Counted from the stretch's first letter, positions 22,088 through 33,617 are shown. The stretch is DNA of 64,000 nucleotides from Lumbricus rubellus (GCA_945859605.1 OX243822.1:9972966-10036965), one strand, 5' to 3'. Notes: generated by a model from the sequence alone, not told the origin. Translations and numbers: made by a program.

Positions 22088-22798
22088 CGTCTACCGAGTA
22101 ACAGAAGGGCGTAACTGACAGAAATCTAAAAAATTCATATTCTTTGTTTTTTTTGCTCTTCCGGTATTATATTATGATGTGGATTAAGAAACGGGCGCAA
22201 GTGACATGTGCATATCTATGTAGCATGCAGTAATCGAAGGGCGTAAGTACATATGAGACATTTTCTGAAGAAACAGAAGGGCGTAAGTGTTGTATCTACA
22301 GTGATAAGGATGGCCGATAGAAGGGCGTAAGTCTCTGTCCATACTGACGTGATATACAATCAAAAGGGCGTAAGTGACTTATACATGGGCGGAGGCCTAG
22401 GGGGACAGAGGGACGGTCCCTACCCCAATGTAGTGGTTGGGAGGGGACGGCCCATGCATTTGTCCCCCCAATAATTGAGCGTGAGGACTAAAAAAAATTT
22501 TTTTTAAGTCATCAACTGTTTTTCTTTTTTTTGGCCACACCTTCGTCTCCCTCAATTCTCCGGCCAGGAGAATTGGGGGGGGGGACGAATTCTCCGCCAC
22601 TGAACTTATATTGCAGTTAAAGAGTGTTTCATTAAAATTAAAAGTTGTGTGCTAAAAATTGCATGTTTTTAAAGTCTAGTCACCAACCAAACACGTACTT
22701 ATAAAACAAAGCTGATTTGATACAAAGTGTCAAACTACTAACTCAATTATCTCCATTCGAAGTTTTTTTACTTACGTCCTTCTGTTACTCGGTAGACG
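22088..22798. mobile_element. Inverted-repeat element with internal GAAGGGCGTAAGT repeats
   Basis: CGTCTACCGAGTAACAGAAG at 22088 continues GGCGTAA and is repeated inverted at 22772-22798 with one mismatch. Five direct copies of AGAAGGGCGTAAGT or a near variant occur near 22104, 22227, 22267, 22318 and 22359, all in the left half. A hAT-type MITE (22384-22602) is nested in it. There is no coding sequence and no clear target duplication. It is a non-autonomous element of unknown family. Confidence 0.6.
22384..22602. mobile_element. hAT-type MITE, CATGGGCGGAG ends
   Basis: 219 bp with ends CATGGGCGGAG and CTCCGCCACTG and flanks GACTTATA / AACTTATA (7 of 8 bases). Interior GAGGACTAAAAAAAATTTTT and GTCATCAACTGTTTTTC is a diverged copy of the shared MITE module. 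Closely similar in sequence to 32606-32858 (GGGGACAGAGGGACGGTCCC, TTTGTCCCCCCAATAATTGA). Confidence 0.82.
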
Positions 22799-22843
22799 AC
22801 AAGCAAGATATAAGCTAAATCTGATGAGTATTCTTTATAATAT

Positions 22844-23352
22844 AGGGTGTCTCGATAGGTCGTGAACGATTTTGAATGCAGACAAATATATGTTATACAC
22901 AATATAATGTGGAAAGTTTTATACTGGCGGATAGGTTATTTAAATGAAAATGTTAATATAAAAAAATTAGATCACTAGCTCACTTAATAAAATTGTAGCG
23001 CCAATATCCGTGACGTCATCAAATTCGTGCCAAATAAACGTTCAGTTAAGCCGCAAACAATATTGTACGACCATCATTGTTAATCCACACATAATTAATT
23101 AACACAAATTATCATTTAGTATTTAATAATGTTTCCTTTACTCTTTATTACAACCTCAAGTCGATTAGTCATCGAGCAAAAAGATTTTTCAGAGTTGTCA
23201 GAGGTAGGCCTATTGATGTCCATGCCTTACAAAGCCGACGTTTTAAGGTCGTTTGGGGTTCGGTATCGGCATAAACACTGTTGCCGCCATAATACTCCAA
23301 ACATTTTCCATTGGTGCCAAATCACGGCCGACTAAATTACCAGGCCAGCTAC
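22844..23352 (+). repeat. Left long inverted repeat of P element
   Basis: About 509 bp from AGGGTGTC to CCAGGCCAGCTAC. It contains CGTGACGTCATCAAATTCG and AAAGCCGACGTTTTAAGGTC, both found inverted in the right arm. It is shorter than the right arm by an internal gap near 23290. Confidence 0.85.
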
Positions 23353-24720
23353 TATGTTGTATCTCTATGGTATGACGTATCGAGCGGAGGCCCTTGCATT
23401 TGTTATGTTGCACGAAACTTCGATCGGGCTACGAGCGACAACGCGCAATATTTAAAATTTATTCATATTTCAGATACTTTTGGTGAGTACCTTTGTTATA
23501 AATTCTAATAGACACATCTTTCTTGTCAGGTGGCCTGCGGCTATTGTTGATCGTCAATTATACGTATTATTAAAAAGACGGTTCGATGTTCCAAAGTTGT
23601 AGGCAAATGCGTGAGACGATCCATTGTTCACACAGGTGCAGTCTTGCTTTTAAAGTTTGATAAAAGAAATATAACATTCACAAATTGCTTGGGGTAACGT
23701 GAAGTGGACTGACTGAATTTCTCAAACAGGAGAGGGGTTATTTTGGAAGACGATGGTGTCAAATTAAGATAGGGTGTTCCAAGTGCGCAGAGGACGATAA
23801 TAGGAGTTGCTATAGCACGTGTAGTGACTGAAAAAATGAAAGCATCATGTTACTATTATTTTCTGAATACAATGTGAACGACCTTGTCATTTTCTTTATA
23901 ATGGTGCATAATGTTAACAAGACATGGTAATCCAGAAGACTGCGTGCCTGTATACGAAACAATATGGTTGCCAGAGACTTGTCTAAGATAGAGCGCTGCA
24001 ACCTAACAGCTGCTCTCATATTGCAATGCGCTCGGGAAATAGGTAATCAACGCGAGATCTAGGTAAACCGGTCAGGTTAATAAAATTATAAATCAAGGAA
24101 ATATGCAGGAAATAGACAGTTTAAAAGCGAAGAATACTGCTTCGTAAACTGATTAGGCGCTTTTGAAGTTATATGTTGATTTTCTATTTTTTGCTTTGGC
24201 CATTGATCTTGAATGGATCCGAACAAAAGCTCATGCCATGAAACATCATTTGTGTCGACAGAATTTCGAACATTTAATCTTCACTCTTTTAATCTTTTTT
24301 TTGGAATTTTTCCTGTGTCTGTAATTTAGCAAAATGTACTATTTACTTATAACACATGCTAATCTTTTAAAAGTACTTAGCGCACTGCCTCCTCGGTTGC
24401 AGCTAATATAAGGCCACAGCGCTCTATTTTAGCGATATTTTGGGTGGCCATTCTGTTTACATGGACAGGCATGCAGTCTTCAGGATTACCAAAAACAGTG
24501 CTGAACGTAGGCAGTAGGAATTTCTATTTTTCATTTTTACATTGATTTCAACAATAGTCAAGAAGAAAATGCCAAATCAGCGCCATGATTACGTACTCAA
24601 TGTGCCTGGAGACAGGGACCCAGCGCATGTTTTATGCATGAAGACTGAAAAAGAGGCAAACTTACAGAGATACTTAGGTATTGTTTCTTGTACATAGCTA
24701 TCTGTTTGATGTTGCAGGAA

Positions 24721-27532
24721 ATGCCTAGAAAGTGTTGCGTTCCAGAATGTACATCCAATTACAGAGGAACGGAGTACGTCACAGTGTTTCGATTTCCAAC
24801 TGATGACAAGCAGCGGGCCAAATGGATTCGATGCATTCCACGGAAGGATTTTACTCCGACAAAGGATGCTGTTGTATGCATAAAACATTTTTCACCGCAG
24901 TTTATAGTGACTGAGGATTGTGTGACGCGTGCAGATGGATCGATTTTGTGTGTTAAGAGAAACAGTCCCAAACTTTCTGAAGAGGCGTATCCATCTATTT
25001 TTTCCGTTTTGCCGTCGTACCTATCATCCGAGCCGCCAAAGAAACGTCGAACACCAGAAGACAGAGACGCGGAACTGGAGAGACGAGATCAGCAAGCGTT
25101 TAAGGACTGGGAACAAAATGACTTAATCGATTCTTTTGGAACACTGCGTACTGGGATTAATGATCGCATTGGACATGATACCGATTTGGTCATTGTTTCA
25201 TCGGACATTCATGTATGTATATGTATTCTTGATACTAGTGAATGCCCTAAAGTCAAGGTTGCGGTTAAAATTTTTAATAATTTAACAGTGATTGCTTTTT
25301 GCAATAATGTTCGTGTTGCTAGTGATCGTTTGTCATGGATCTTGGGATCTAACGACTTACTAGATCGATGGTCCAAACTTGAATCACTTATAAGCCATTT
25401 CTTTAAAGGTGATGTCGAGTGTAGCAATGAGTCTAAAATGGACCATGCTCTTGCTCTTCTTCAGGAGTTGTGTGGTGAAATTGATGACACTGAGTCAGAT
25501 AAATGTGCATTTTCTTTAAATTTTTTGACTGAGCAACTCCACATTCGATCGATGTCGCGTAAATGTTACAGTGGAAAAATGATGCTTTGGGCTTGTCGAC
25601 TGTATCTATTTTCTCCTAAAGCGTATGATTTTCTCAGGAAAAGTGTCTTAATACTGCCTCATGAGTCGTACTTGCGGCGTTTGACATCCTGTTTGTCATC
25701 GTCTCATGCAGGTTCCGTTACTGATGTGCATATTTCTTATTTGAGAAACAAGGCTAAGTATCTCGAGCCACATCAGAAAATGGTTTCATTGATGTTGGAC
25801 GAGATACATGTTGAGCCTACAGCAACCTTTAAAGGTGGAAATATTCAAGGTTTTTCCAGCATAACTCATTGCAGCAAGCAACAACAGTGCAGGCCTTTAT
25901 GATTGCATCTGTTCTTTCTAAGGACAGAGATGTAGTATGTCTTGTGCCAGTGTTGCCAACATGACAGCTGCATATCTGAAAGAAATTACCTTGAAAGTAT
26001 TGCATGGCATACATGATGCCGGTTACAAAGTGTTGTGCATCATCTCTGATAATAATCGTATTAATCGCAATATGTTTACGATGTTGTGTGGTGGCCGTGA
26101 GCTGAAGCCATTCATTGATAATCCGTTTGACAGTACCCTGAAACTATTTTTCTTCTTTGATTCTGTTCACTTGCTTAAATGCATTAGAAACAACTGGTTA
26201 AACCAAGCTGATACAAGTCAAACATTTACATTCCCTGACCTTGACAATAAAGGTATAATTCACAGAGCCTGTTTTTCAGATCTGAAAAAGTTGCATAGCT
26301 TTGAAGAAACCCGGGTTGTTAAGCTGGCTCCTAATTTAACACACAAAGCTTTGAACCCATCTAGCACTGAACGTCAAAAGGTCAGCTTGGCTTTGAAAGT
26401 GTTTAATGAAAAAACTATTGCAGCACTTAGTTTCTTTCCAGCACTGAGTGATTCAGTTGATGATACTAAAATGTTCCTTGACACAATTTTGAAATTATGG
26501 AAACTTTTCAATGTGAAAACTCCATATAAAGGGAGACATTTGCGTGACAGAGACAGTGACCCATTTCGATCTGTTGATGATGAACGTTTGAAATTTATGG
26601 AAGGGATTGTTTTGTGGCTTGATAACTGGGAAGCAATGAAGTGCAAGGGCAGGCATGGCGGTTTGTCGCAAGAGACTCATTTTGCTCTTAAACATACTGT
26701 AAAATCTATGCAGTTACTGATCAATTACTTGCTGGTTGATTTAAAATTTAATTACGTACTCCCTGGAAAATTCCAGACTGATAATCTCGAATACCGATTT
26801 TCTCAGTATCGACAGTTGTCTGGTGGAAATTATCACGTATCAGTGAGGCAGATTATAGAGTCTGAAAAAAAGTTGAAACTCATCAGTGTCTTGCACTTGA
26901 AGTCAGCCAAGTGTGGTAATTTTAATCTGATTAAATTTCTGTCTGATGTTGATAGTCAAGAAAGTGCTACTGCAGATACTACTACACCTGATGTATTTGC
27001 TGATGTCGTCAGTGATTCTTGTGATGGCTGTATAGATGACAAGGACTTGACTTGCATTGTTTTTATTGCTGGCTATATTGCACATAAAGTTTGTAAATTA
27101 TTTAGTTGTAAGTTGTGCCAGTATGAGTTGTGTACTGACCGAGAGTTGCTGTGTGAATTTGGTGAAGACTTGGATGAGAAATTTTCATACATTGAAATTT
27201 TGAACAGAGGGGGTCTTAAATGGCCAACTCAATTTGTAACTGATGTTGTTTCTGATGTTTTCGTTGTGTTTAATTGTCTCATTTCCAAAAAGTACGAGAA
27301 TGAGTTTTTATCTGTAACGAATCAAAGAGATTTAGTGATCCGCATTAGTCTGGATTTTATCAGTCATTTAGAGAATGTCTGTGAATGTGGTAATGCAAGA
27401 TCAAAACTTTTGTACAGATCTGTTTTCATTGCGGCAAACATAATGTTGAATAACTACACAAAACTTGTAAATGACAAAAAGAAGTCTGGAAGGTCGGATA
27501 AAAGGAAATTGTCAACACTTGTTGCGAAATGA
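24721..27532 (+). pseudogene. THAP9/P-element-like transposase with two frameshifts
   Basis: ATG 24721 follows a TTGCAG acceptor-like site. Residues 1-90 are a THAP DNA-binding domain: C6..C10, Pro26 in FRFP, Trp35, C53..H56 and a closing AYPSIF box. A linker precedes the P-type catalytic domain, with MLDEIHVEP (candidate catalytic Asp), SDNNRINRN, SVHLLKCIRNNWL and ECGNARSKLLYRSVF near the end. Total is about 935 codons, close to human THAP9 (about 900). Near 25862 and again near 25950 the frame steps by one base. The roughly 90 bp between them encode a good family match in the third frame, so each step is best read as a 1-base loss. Without correction it yields a truncated protein. Assembly error or a very young lesion is possible. 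Confidence 0.85.
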
Positions 27533-28474
27533 CCTTTTATTGAGAAGCATATGTTAAATTAGACACTGCTATTTTAGCTTATAATATGTAGGCCTAATCT
27601 AAAGATACCACATTGTGATTCGTTGATTAGAGAGGCTTATCAACAAAATGCTGTATAGATAACTTGTTTGACGCTTATATTTTAGTAATTTTATTCAGCT
27701 TGTGATGTATTTTGTGCGTTTTATTACCAATTATTACTTTGATGTATTATAATGTTTTACGTGCCATTGTGCCTTTGCAAGTTGAGTAAAAAATACTGAC
27801 CTACTTCCTGTATTTGTGTTTTTCAACATTTATATGTTCAGGGTATGTGATTGTTTTAAATAATTTTTATTACTACTGTATAAGTGCACTTCTGAAGTTA
27901 ATGTACATGTGCTAGCTTATATTTATATTCATTATGTTCCAAAAACTCTTTGATCATGAAATCTGTGCATTATCTTGTTTTGAATCTTTTTGGGTTATAG
28001 TGTTTTTATGAACACTCTGTGCTAGATTAAAAAATTCTCCAAGTGTACATATCTGTAGGCTAAACACTACACATCCAATAGTTAGTTTTTCCTGCTTTTT
28101 GGATTGGTTTCTCAGTGCATAGTTTATTAGCTTGAAGGTCATTATTAGATCACATCATACATCCATTAGTTCTGTTTGTTTTATGTTTAAAATTGTAAAG
28201 ATCTGCCCACCTAAATTTTAATTTACTGTGTCTACCGTATATTGCAGGTCGTATAGATTGGTTACAAAGGTTTTTGAATAAATAAATAAAATGAATTATT
28301 GATTTATTTCATGTCAATTTTCTACTAGCTGTACATTGGATGTCCTGCCAAGTTTAGCTGTCGACTCCAGCATAAAGAAATAAATGAAAATAATGCAAAC
28401 TGATCTACCAGATAAACACCCAATTGAGCCACGGCCGTATGAGTGAGCCCCCGCCGATGACGTCATAGCCCATT
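27533..28474. other. 3' non-coding part of P element
   Basis: AT-rich sequence after the transposase stop, with AATAAATAAATAAAATG at about 28278 as a polyadenylation-signal candidate. No gene. Confidence 0.5.
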
Positions 28475-29245
28475 GTAGCTGGCCTGGTAATTTAGTCGGC
28501 CGTGGCCAAATCCGGCGAATTAGGCGACCAGACCCTCGGTGAGATGTAGGCTATCCATTGATATTCTTGTTCAACCATTCGACTGAGGCCTTTGATGTCT
28601 GTGCACGTGCACCGTCTTGTTGGAATAATCCTTCGCCGTTATTACGAAATATTTTTGTGGCTGTGAACTGAGAATGACTTTCACAGATTGCACGTCGATG
28701 GAATGCGGGTTTGACCTTTTCTCCAGTAGGCCTATCTCATTGATGTAATAAGTCAAAGTGACTGAAGTTTTATTTGGAATGATATGAAGTTTTGTAAATC
28801 CAACTGTTTATGCCGAACCCGAACCCCAGACACTGAACACCTTAAAACGTCGGCTTTGTAATGCATGGACATCGATAGGCCTACCTCTGGCAACTCTGAA
28901 AAATCTATTTGGCTCGATGACTAATTGACTTGAGGCTGTAATAAAGAGTAAAGGAAACATTATTAAATACTAAATGCTAAATTGTATTAATTAATTATGT
29001 GTGGATTAACAATGATGGTCGTACAATATTGTTTGCGGCTTAACTGAACGTTTATTTGGCACGAATTTGATGACGTCACGGATATTGGCGCTACAATTTT
29101 ATTAAGTAAGCTAGTGATCTAATTTTTGTATATTAACATTTTCATTTGAATAACCTATCCGTCAGTATAAAACTTTCCACATAAGATTGTGTATAACATA
29201 TATTTGTCTGCATTCAAAATCGTTCACGACCTATCAAGACACCCT
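28475..29245 (-). repeat. Right long inverted repeat of P element
   Basis: About 771 bp. Inverse of the left arm from GTAGCTGGCCTGG to GACACCCT, with extra sequence at about 28520-28800 absent from the left arm. Confidence 0.85.
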
Positions 29246-29318
29246 ATAATATAACAGCGAAATGCCAGGCGTCAGGCATTCTGTGAAAGTCATTCGCATG
29301 TATGACTAAGAGACCCAC

Positions 29319-29408
29319 CTTTCGTGCTCCACTGCAGGGAGTCCTTTGGTTCCCACACCCACACTCACGAAACTTGGCCCAGCCACTGGCCCCAGATCGT
29401 TTCTGGCT
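29319..29408 (-). CDS. Candidate host exon, unknown protein
   Basis: 90 bp on the minus strand between acceptor GTGGTTTCAG and donor AAAG/GTGGGT. It is GC-rich against an AT-rich background. In the frame compatible with the exon at 31508-31609 it reads ARNDLGPVAGPSFVSVGVGT and ends AVEHER. Another frame is also open, so this is not certain. The P element begins 74 bp downstream in the presumed next intron. The intron side (CTGAAACCACGAAACC, ACAAATCAAGAAC) has a relative at 21413-21450, so repeat origin must be considered. Confidence 0.4.
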
Positions 29409-31002
29409 CTGAAACCACGAAACCAGGCAAACAAATCAAGAACATCTATTTTTACACTATAAGCGCTGCTATAGTTGCACTAGCAGGTAGGCTAATCAAC
29501 TGATGTCTAAATGGCACTTTCACTTCTTTGCAATTTAATCTATTACAACCACCTAAATATCGTCAAATATCATAGTGCAATATCATTGATGATCGCTTGT
29601 GAGTGATACGGCATTCAAACAAAATCTACGGATTTCTAGAGCGCAATTACATCAAGGCGGAATTGCATCAATGGTTGCCTCAAGTTGAATTCAAGATTTT
29701 GTTTGCAGTGGTGCATATATTATATTAATGTCAATATTTTGGTAACCACAGGCGAAATAACGCACGGAGCCCATGCAATGAATTTCCTTTAATGTTAAAA
29801 GTTGACCCAACACTGCGGTGAGAATCTCTGCACGAACCTGCATCGCTATTGGACGAATCGACTCACACGGCCGTTATGCGTGAAAGCATGGGCGCCCGCA
29901 CATAGGGGCAAGAGGGGGCACTTTCCCCCTCTGGAAATTTTTTCCCTTATTTCTTAACTACTACTTTTTGTTTTATAACAAATTTCTTCACTCAAAAGCG
30001 CTAATGCTACAAAATTATACACAGCGTGAACTGAGAAATTGACATTATAGAAACCACTGTGAAACATGTGCTTTAAAAAACTTTCTATAGACTTTGGAAA
30101 GAATTGATAGCTGAAACCCTGAATTACATGTAGGTACACACTTCAAGAATAAACCTATGATTACATTTTAAAATGGGAAAGGCAGTATTAAAAGAACTAT
30201 AATTAGCACTAAATTTCCAGCCCTTTGGCATCTTAAGAGGACTAGTAAAATTGATAAAGATGCATTGGATCAACAGAACTTATAGGTTCATTCCTTTAAG
30301 ATTTACGGTATTCGAGTTGGATCCAAAATGTGGTTGTTTACCCTCGTTGGACCTACATGTACTTGCGGATATTATGGAGCTTAGTTTCATACTCGCTTTT
30401 GCCAATACATTGATTTGCTTAGTGTCGTTGTTTTTAGATTTAGTTCACTTGTATAGTTTAGGTGGATCGGTATTTTTATATATTATGTTATTTGGCAAGC
30501 ACTTTTGTAGATAGGTTTAGTTTTATTGCATTATCTTAGGTGTTTGTATATATTTTTTCCTAATATTTTCCTCCGGTTTATGTTTGGCACGCTTTGATTT
30601 GTGTTATTATTTATGTTTTTCTTTTCTTTTTCATTTTGCACCCTTTTTACCTTGTTGATTGGCACAAATGTATTTCTTTATTTTAACTACATAGGCAGTA
30701 TAAATGGATTAGCTTTAATAACTCGCCACCTAGCGAATCAGTTAAACACTGGTGCGAAACTGGATAACGCTTAAATGTTCTGATCTATTACTTCTTACCT
30801 CACACTTATTTACTTGATACTTTGCTGTGTCTTATACATGTAGTTACAATATTATACGCACTAAACCAGTACCGTTCGGAAAGTAGTTTAACGAACGTGT
30901 ATGACCAAAGGGCCTTTAAGTCGGAGGCACAGTACAACCTCTCACTCCACGTTTATATTGCGACCGAGCCACCCGCAGTAAAGATCCGAGAAATTAATCT
31001 CT
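29409..31002. other. Unassigned sequence (intron candidate)
   Basis: AT-rich. At 29888, CATGGGCGCCCGCACATAGG with AGGGGGCACTTTCCCCCTCT looks like one end of a hAT-type MITE, but no matching right end was found. No exon recognised. Confidence 0.4.
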
Positions 31003-31085
31003 GATAAACCGACCGACCGGGAATCAAACCCGGGTCGCTGGCGTGGCGAGCGGGCTACAACCCACTCGGCCACGCAGGATCTCTA
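31003..31085 (-). mobile_element. tRNA-like SINE head (family 3)
   Basis: The minus strand has A-box-like GTGGCCGAGTGGGTTG and B-box GGGTTTGATTCCC about 35 bp apart, as in tRNA genes. It lacks a 7-bp acceptor stem and runs into GGTCGGTTTATCAGAGATTA, so I read it as a SINE head rather than a tRNA gene. Confidence 0.5.
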
Positions 31086-31507
31086 AAACCAGTACCCATT
31101 TTTGTTATCCTTTTTATAATCTTATTCTGATTTGAATCATTCTCTAATATTAAGGGGTTATGCTACTAGAATAGTTGTTTCAACTAATAAAACTGAACTA
31201 AATTATATAGAACAAGAGTCGAAGAAAATAAAGGCAAAGTCAAACAGCGGTTTCATAGGCTATCCATTCGAGAGGACGATACTGGGGAAGTTTTCTTGAT
31301 GCTTGAGTTCAGACCCCGGTGCGCCACGGAATTAGGAATGAAATATTAATAAAGGTAACGAAGTAGGCCTAGTAATAATAATACTGATGGTCAAAACATA
31401 TTGTAAATAAATAGATTAGATTATAATACAGTATCAATAACAAGAAGAAAAAGAGAACAGTTTTAAAAGAGTTTAAAGCTGATAACGAAGAGAGATAACC
31501 TGCTTAC

Positions 31508-31609
31508 CTGCTGGTCATGGCTGCGTCGGCGGCCCTGCGGGCAATTGCGGCCTTTTTCGCTGCAAGCCTGAGCCTATTGGCGACATCCAATCTGGAGCGT
31601 AGGCTATGT
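31508..31609 (-). CDS. Candidate host exon, Ala/Arg/Lys-rich helix
   Basis: 102 bp on the minus strand between acceptor AAATCTTAG and donor CAGCAG/GTAAGC. The open frame reads HSLRSRLDVANRLRLAAKKA and continues with more Ala/Arg residues. It is high in G+C relative to neighbours and likely alpha-helical. It enters in phase 2 and leaves with AG, so it can splice to the candidate at 29319-29408 (AG/A, Arg). The protein is not recognised. Confidence 0.5.
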
Positions 31610-32130
31610 CTAAGATTTAGAAATAAGTTTCACATATATAAAAATTGTGATGCATTTTCACATTCCTTATTAACCAAGCTTTACTTAGCACAAAGTTTAC
31701 TTTGACTGCAGAATTCTGACATAGCCTATCCTTTCAAGTCCCGCTCAAGGAAAGTCTGATTCTGATATTCGATCGGTTCTACATCTTAAACTGCATCAAA
31801 TGTAGGCTACTGGTTTGTGTTATGCACCGTCCTAACAACTCCTACTTCACCGAGAGGTTTAGTTCCCGCCGACAACATTTCTCAAGCTTGACCTCCTCAT
31901 TCTTGATGGGAGATAGGTCTATTTTGGTTTCACCAGTGGTCCAGAGGCGGAATAACGCAAGGAGCCCAACCCATGAACCAGTCTTTCGCCTTCCACTGGA
32001 CGCCCGACGTCTTCGTTCGTCTCACATCTCCTTTCACATTTGATCACTTCACTGGCTCGAATTCAGCTCAATGTTCGTGTTTTAATTTTCTCGGTCTTAC
32101 TCCAGCTTAGCTCCAAAGTACCTTCGTGAG
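31610..32130. other. Unassigned sequence
   Basis: No known domain. GGCGGAATAACGCAAGGAGCCCA near 31947 resembles GGCGAAATAACGCACGGAGCCC near 29751, so a short dispersed repeat is likely. Confidence 0.35.
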
Positions 32131-32437
32131 GCAAGGGCGGACACAGAAACTTTGGACGGGGGGGGGGCAAAAATTGCTGGCCTTGGGTCTGGGAAAAAAT
32201 TTCGTATCCGCCAAAAAGTTGATGACCTTTTTCGTGATCTGGCGAAATTTTCGCGAAATTTTTAAATTTTTACCATTTCATTCGCCAAAAAAGTTGATGA
32301 CCTTTTTTAGTCATAAGTCCAAATCATTGAAAATATACCAAATTATAAGCTTGTTGAAACCAAATGGGATGGGGGCACGATACATGGGCATTTATAAATG
32401 GGGGCCATGGCCGGATTGCCCCCTGGATCCGCCCCTG
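32131..32437. mobile_element. hAT-type MITE, CAAGGGCGGA ends
   Basis: About 307 bp. Left end (G)CAAGGGCGGACACAG, right end GGATCCGCCCCTG. TTCGTGAG flanks both sides (32123-32130, 32438-32445), an exact 8-bp duplication if the first G is counted in the element. Interior: AAAAAGTTGATGACCTTTTT twice, the inverse of the shared module. Confidence 0.85.
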
Positions 32438-32605
32438 TTCGTGAGCTCACGATTTCTCATCCGTCTGCCAACCAATTAGCGTTCTCTCGCCATCCATTAT
32501 TCTAGGCATGCTTTCCTACCGATCTTACACACAATGCACAGTCTCGATCTTTTGCATTCATCGGCAATGCTTTTGAAATAATGATCTCTCCATTGATGTG
32601 TTATT

Positions 32606-32858
32606 CATAGGCAGAAACCCAGGGGGACAGAGGGGACGGTCCCCAACGGAGGTGTTGGGGGGGACGGCACGTGCATTTGTCCCCCCAATAATTGAGCGTA
32701 AAGCGTGAAGACTAAAAAAAGGTCATCAACTTTTTGACGCTGAAAATAGAAATTTTTCTTGACTTTCGGCCAGATGATTTAAAAAAATCTCGCGTCTTTC
32801 CTACGGCCACTTGTTCGCCCCTCCCCCCCACAAGTGTCCGCCCAAGTTTCCGCCCATG
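32606..32858. mobile_element. hAT-type MITE related to 22384-22602
   Basis: 253 bp, ends CATAGGCAGAAAC and GTTTCCGCCCATG, flanks GTGTTATT / GCGTTATT (7 of 8). Interior GACTAAAAAAAGGTCATCAA followed by CTTTTT. Confidence 0.85.
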
Positions 32859-32971
32859 GCGTTATTCATTGTAATTATTATTATTATTACTGCCCTAAAT
32901 TGTTGTCTGAAAACCAGTTTCTTTTATCTGCGACTTTCGCTCTGGGAGTGCCTTTGATTGGTGCGCGCAAT

Positions 32972-33331
32972 CAGGGGCGGATCCAGGGGGGCTTATCCGG
33001 CCATGACCCCCCATTTAGAATTTCCATGTATCGTGGCCCCCCCCATTTGGATTGAACATGCCGTGGAACAATGTACATATTGTACAATTTGCCCCCCCCC
33101 CCCCCCTATCAAGAAATAGCCACGCATTGTGACTAAAAAAAAGGTCATCAACTTTTTTGGCGGACAAAATGGTATTATTTTCCCGAAATTTTCGCCGAAT
33201 GACAAAAAAAGGTCATCAACATTTTCGGCGGATACGAAAGAAAAATTTGCCTGACCAAGGCCTAAAAATTTTTCCGGACCCAAGACCAACAATTTTTGGC
33301 CCCCCGTCCAAAGTTTCTGTATCCGCCCTTG
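32972..33331. mobile_element. hAT-type MITE, CAGGGGCGGATCC ends
   Basis: 360 bp. Starts CAGGGGCGGATCCAGGGGGG and ends GTATCCGCCCTTG; exact 8-bp duplication CGCGCAAT at 32964-32971 and 33332-33339. Two copies of AAAGGTCATCAAC near 33140 and 33210. It sits just right of LINE-like CTGGGAGTGCCTTTGATTGG. Confidence 0.92.
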
Positions 33332-33550
33332 CGCGCAATATAGCTGCACTCTTAGAGACGATCCGTAAATTTATAAACACAACACCACACGTGGATTCTC
33401 TGTGGCGTTTTCAGCTAGCAGAGATTTAAATAGGCTACAAGATGATTTTCTGAGGATTACAAGGACACGAGTCTGCGACATAATATTCACATCGATAAGA
33501 GTAGAGTATAGGCTATATATATTCTGGTTGGGCACCCGTCAACAGCTTAA

Positions 33551-33613
33551 CCCTTTGATGCCGAGAGTGTAGTCAAATGTATGGGAAATCATATACCCTC
33601 CGGCATTAAAGGG
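33551..33613. mobile_element. 63-bp piggyBac-type micro-MITE
   Basis: CCCTTTGATGCCG ... CGGCATTAAAGGG flanked by TTAA on both sides (33547-33550, 33614-33617). CCCTTT ends and TTAA targets are the piggyBac hallmark. A decayed second copy is at 38053-38116 (CCCTTTAATGCCG ... CGGCATTAAAGTGG). Confidence 0.75.
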
Positions 33614-33617
33614 TTAA

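Larger units (their letters stand above)
22844..29245 (+). mobile_element. P-element superfamily transposon with long inverted repeats
   Basis: AGGGTGTCTCGATAGGTCGT at 22844 returns inverted at 29226-29245 with one mismatch, and the match continues far inward. The 7-bp sequence ATAATAT flanks both sides (22837-22843, 29246-29252); P elements make 8-bp duplications, and the AT-rich flank leaves the exact boundary open. The interior encodes a THAP-domain P transposase on the plus strand. At 6,402 bp with hundreds of bases of inverted repeat, it differs from the 2.9-kb Drosophila P element with 31-bp repeats. Confidence 0.88.

Noticed and set aside
24569..24677. Possible upstream exon of the P transposase with donor ACTTAG/GTATTG
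   Set aside because: Splicing to the acceptor at 24718 puts a TAG four codons later; ATG 24721 directly precedes the THAP domain.
29888..29950. Further hAT-type MITE starting CATGGGCGCCCGCA
   Set aside because: No matching inverted end or 8-bp duplication found downstream; only one end present.
31003..31085. Functional tRNA gene on the minus strand
   Set aside because: A and B boxes exist, but no proper 7-bp acceptor stem could be paired; read as a SINE head.
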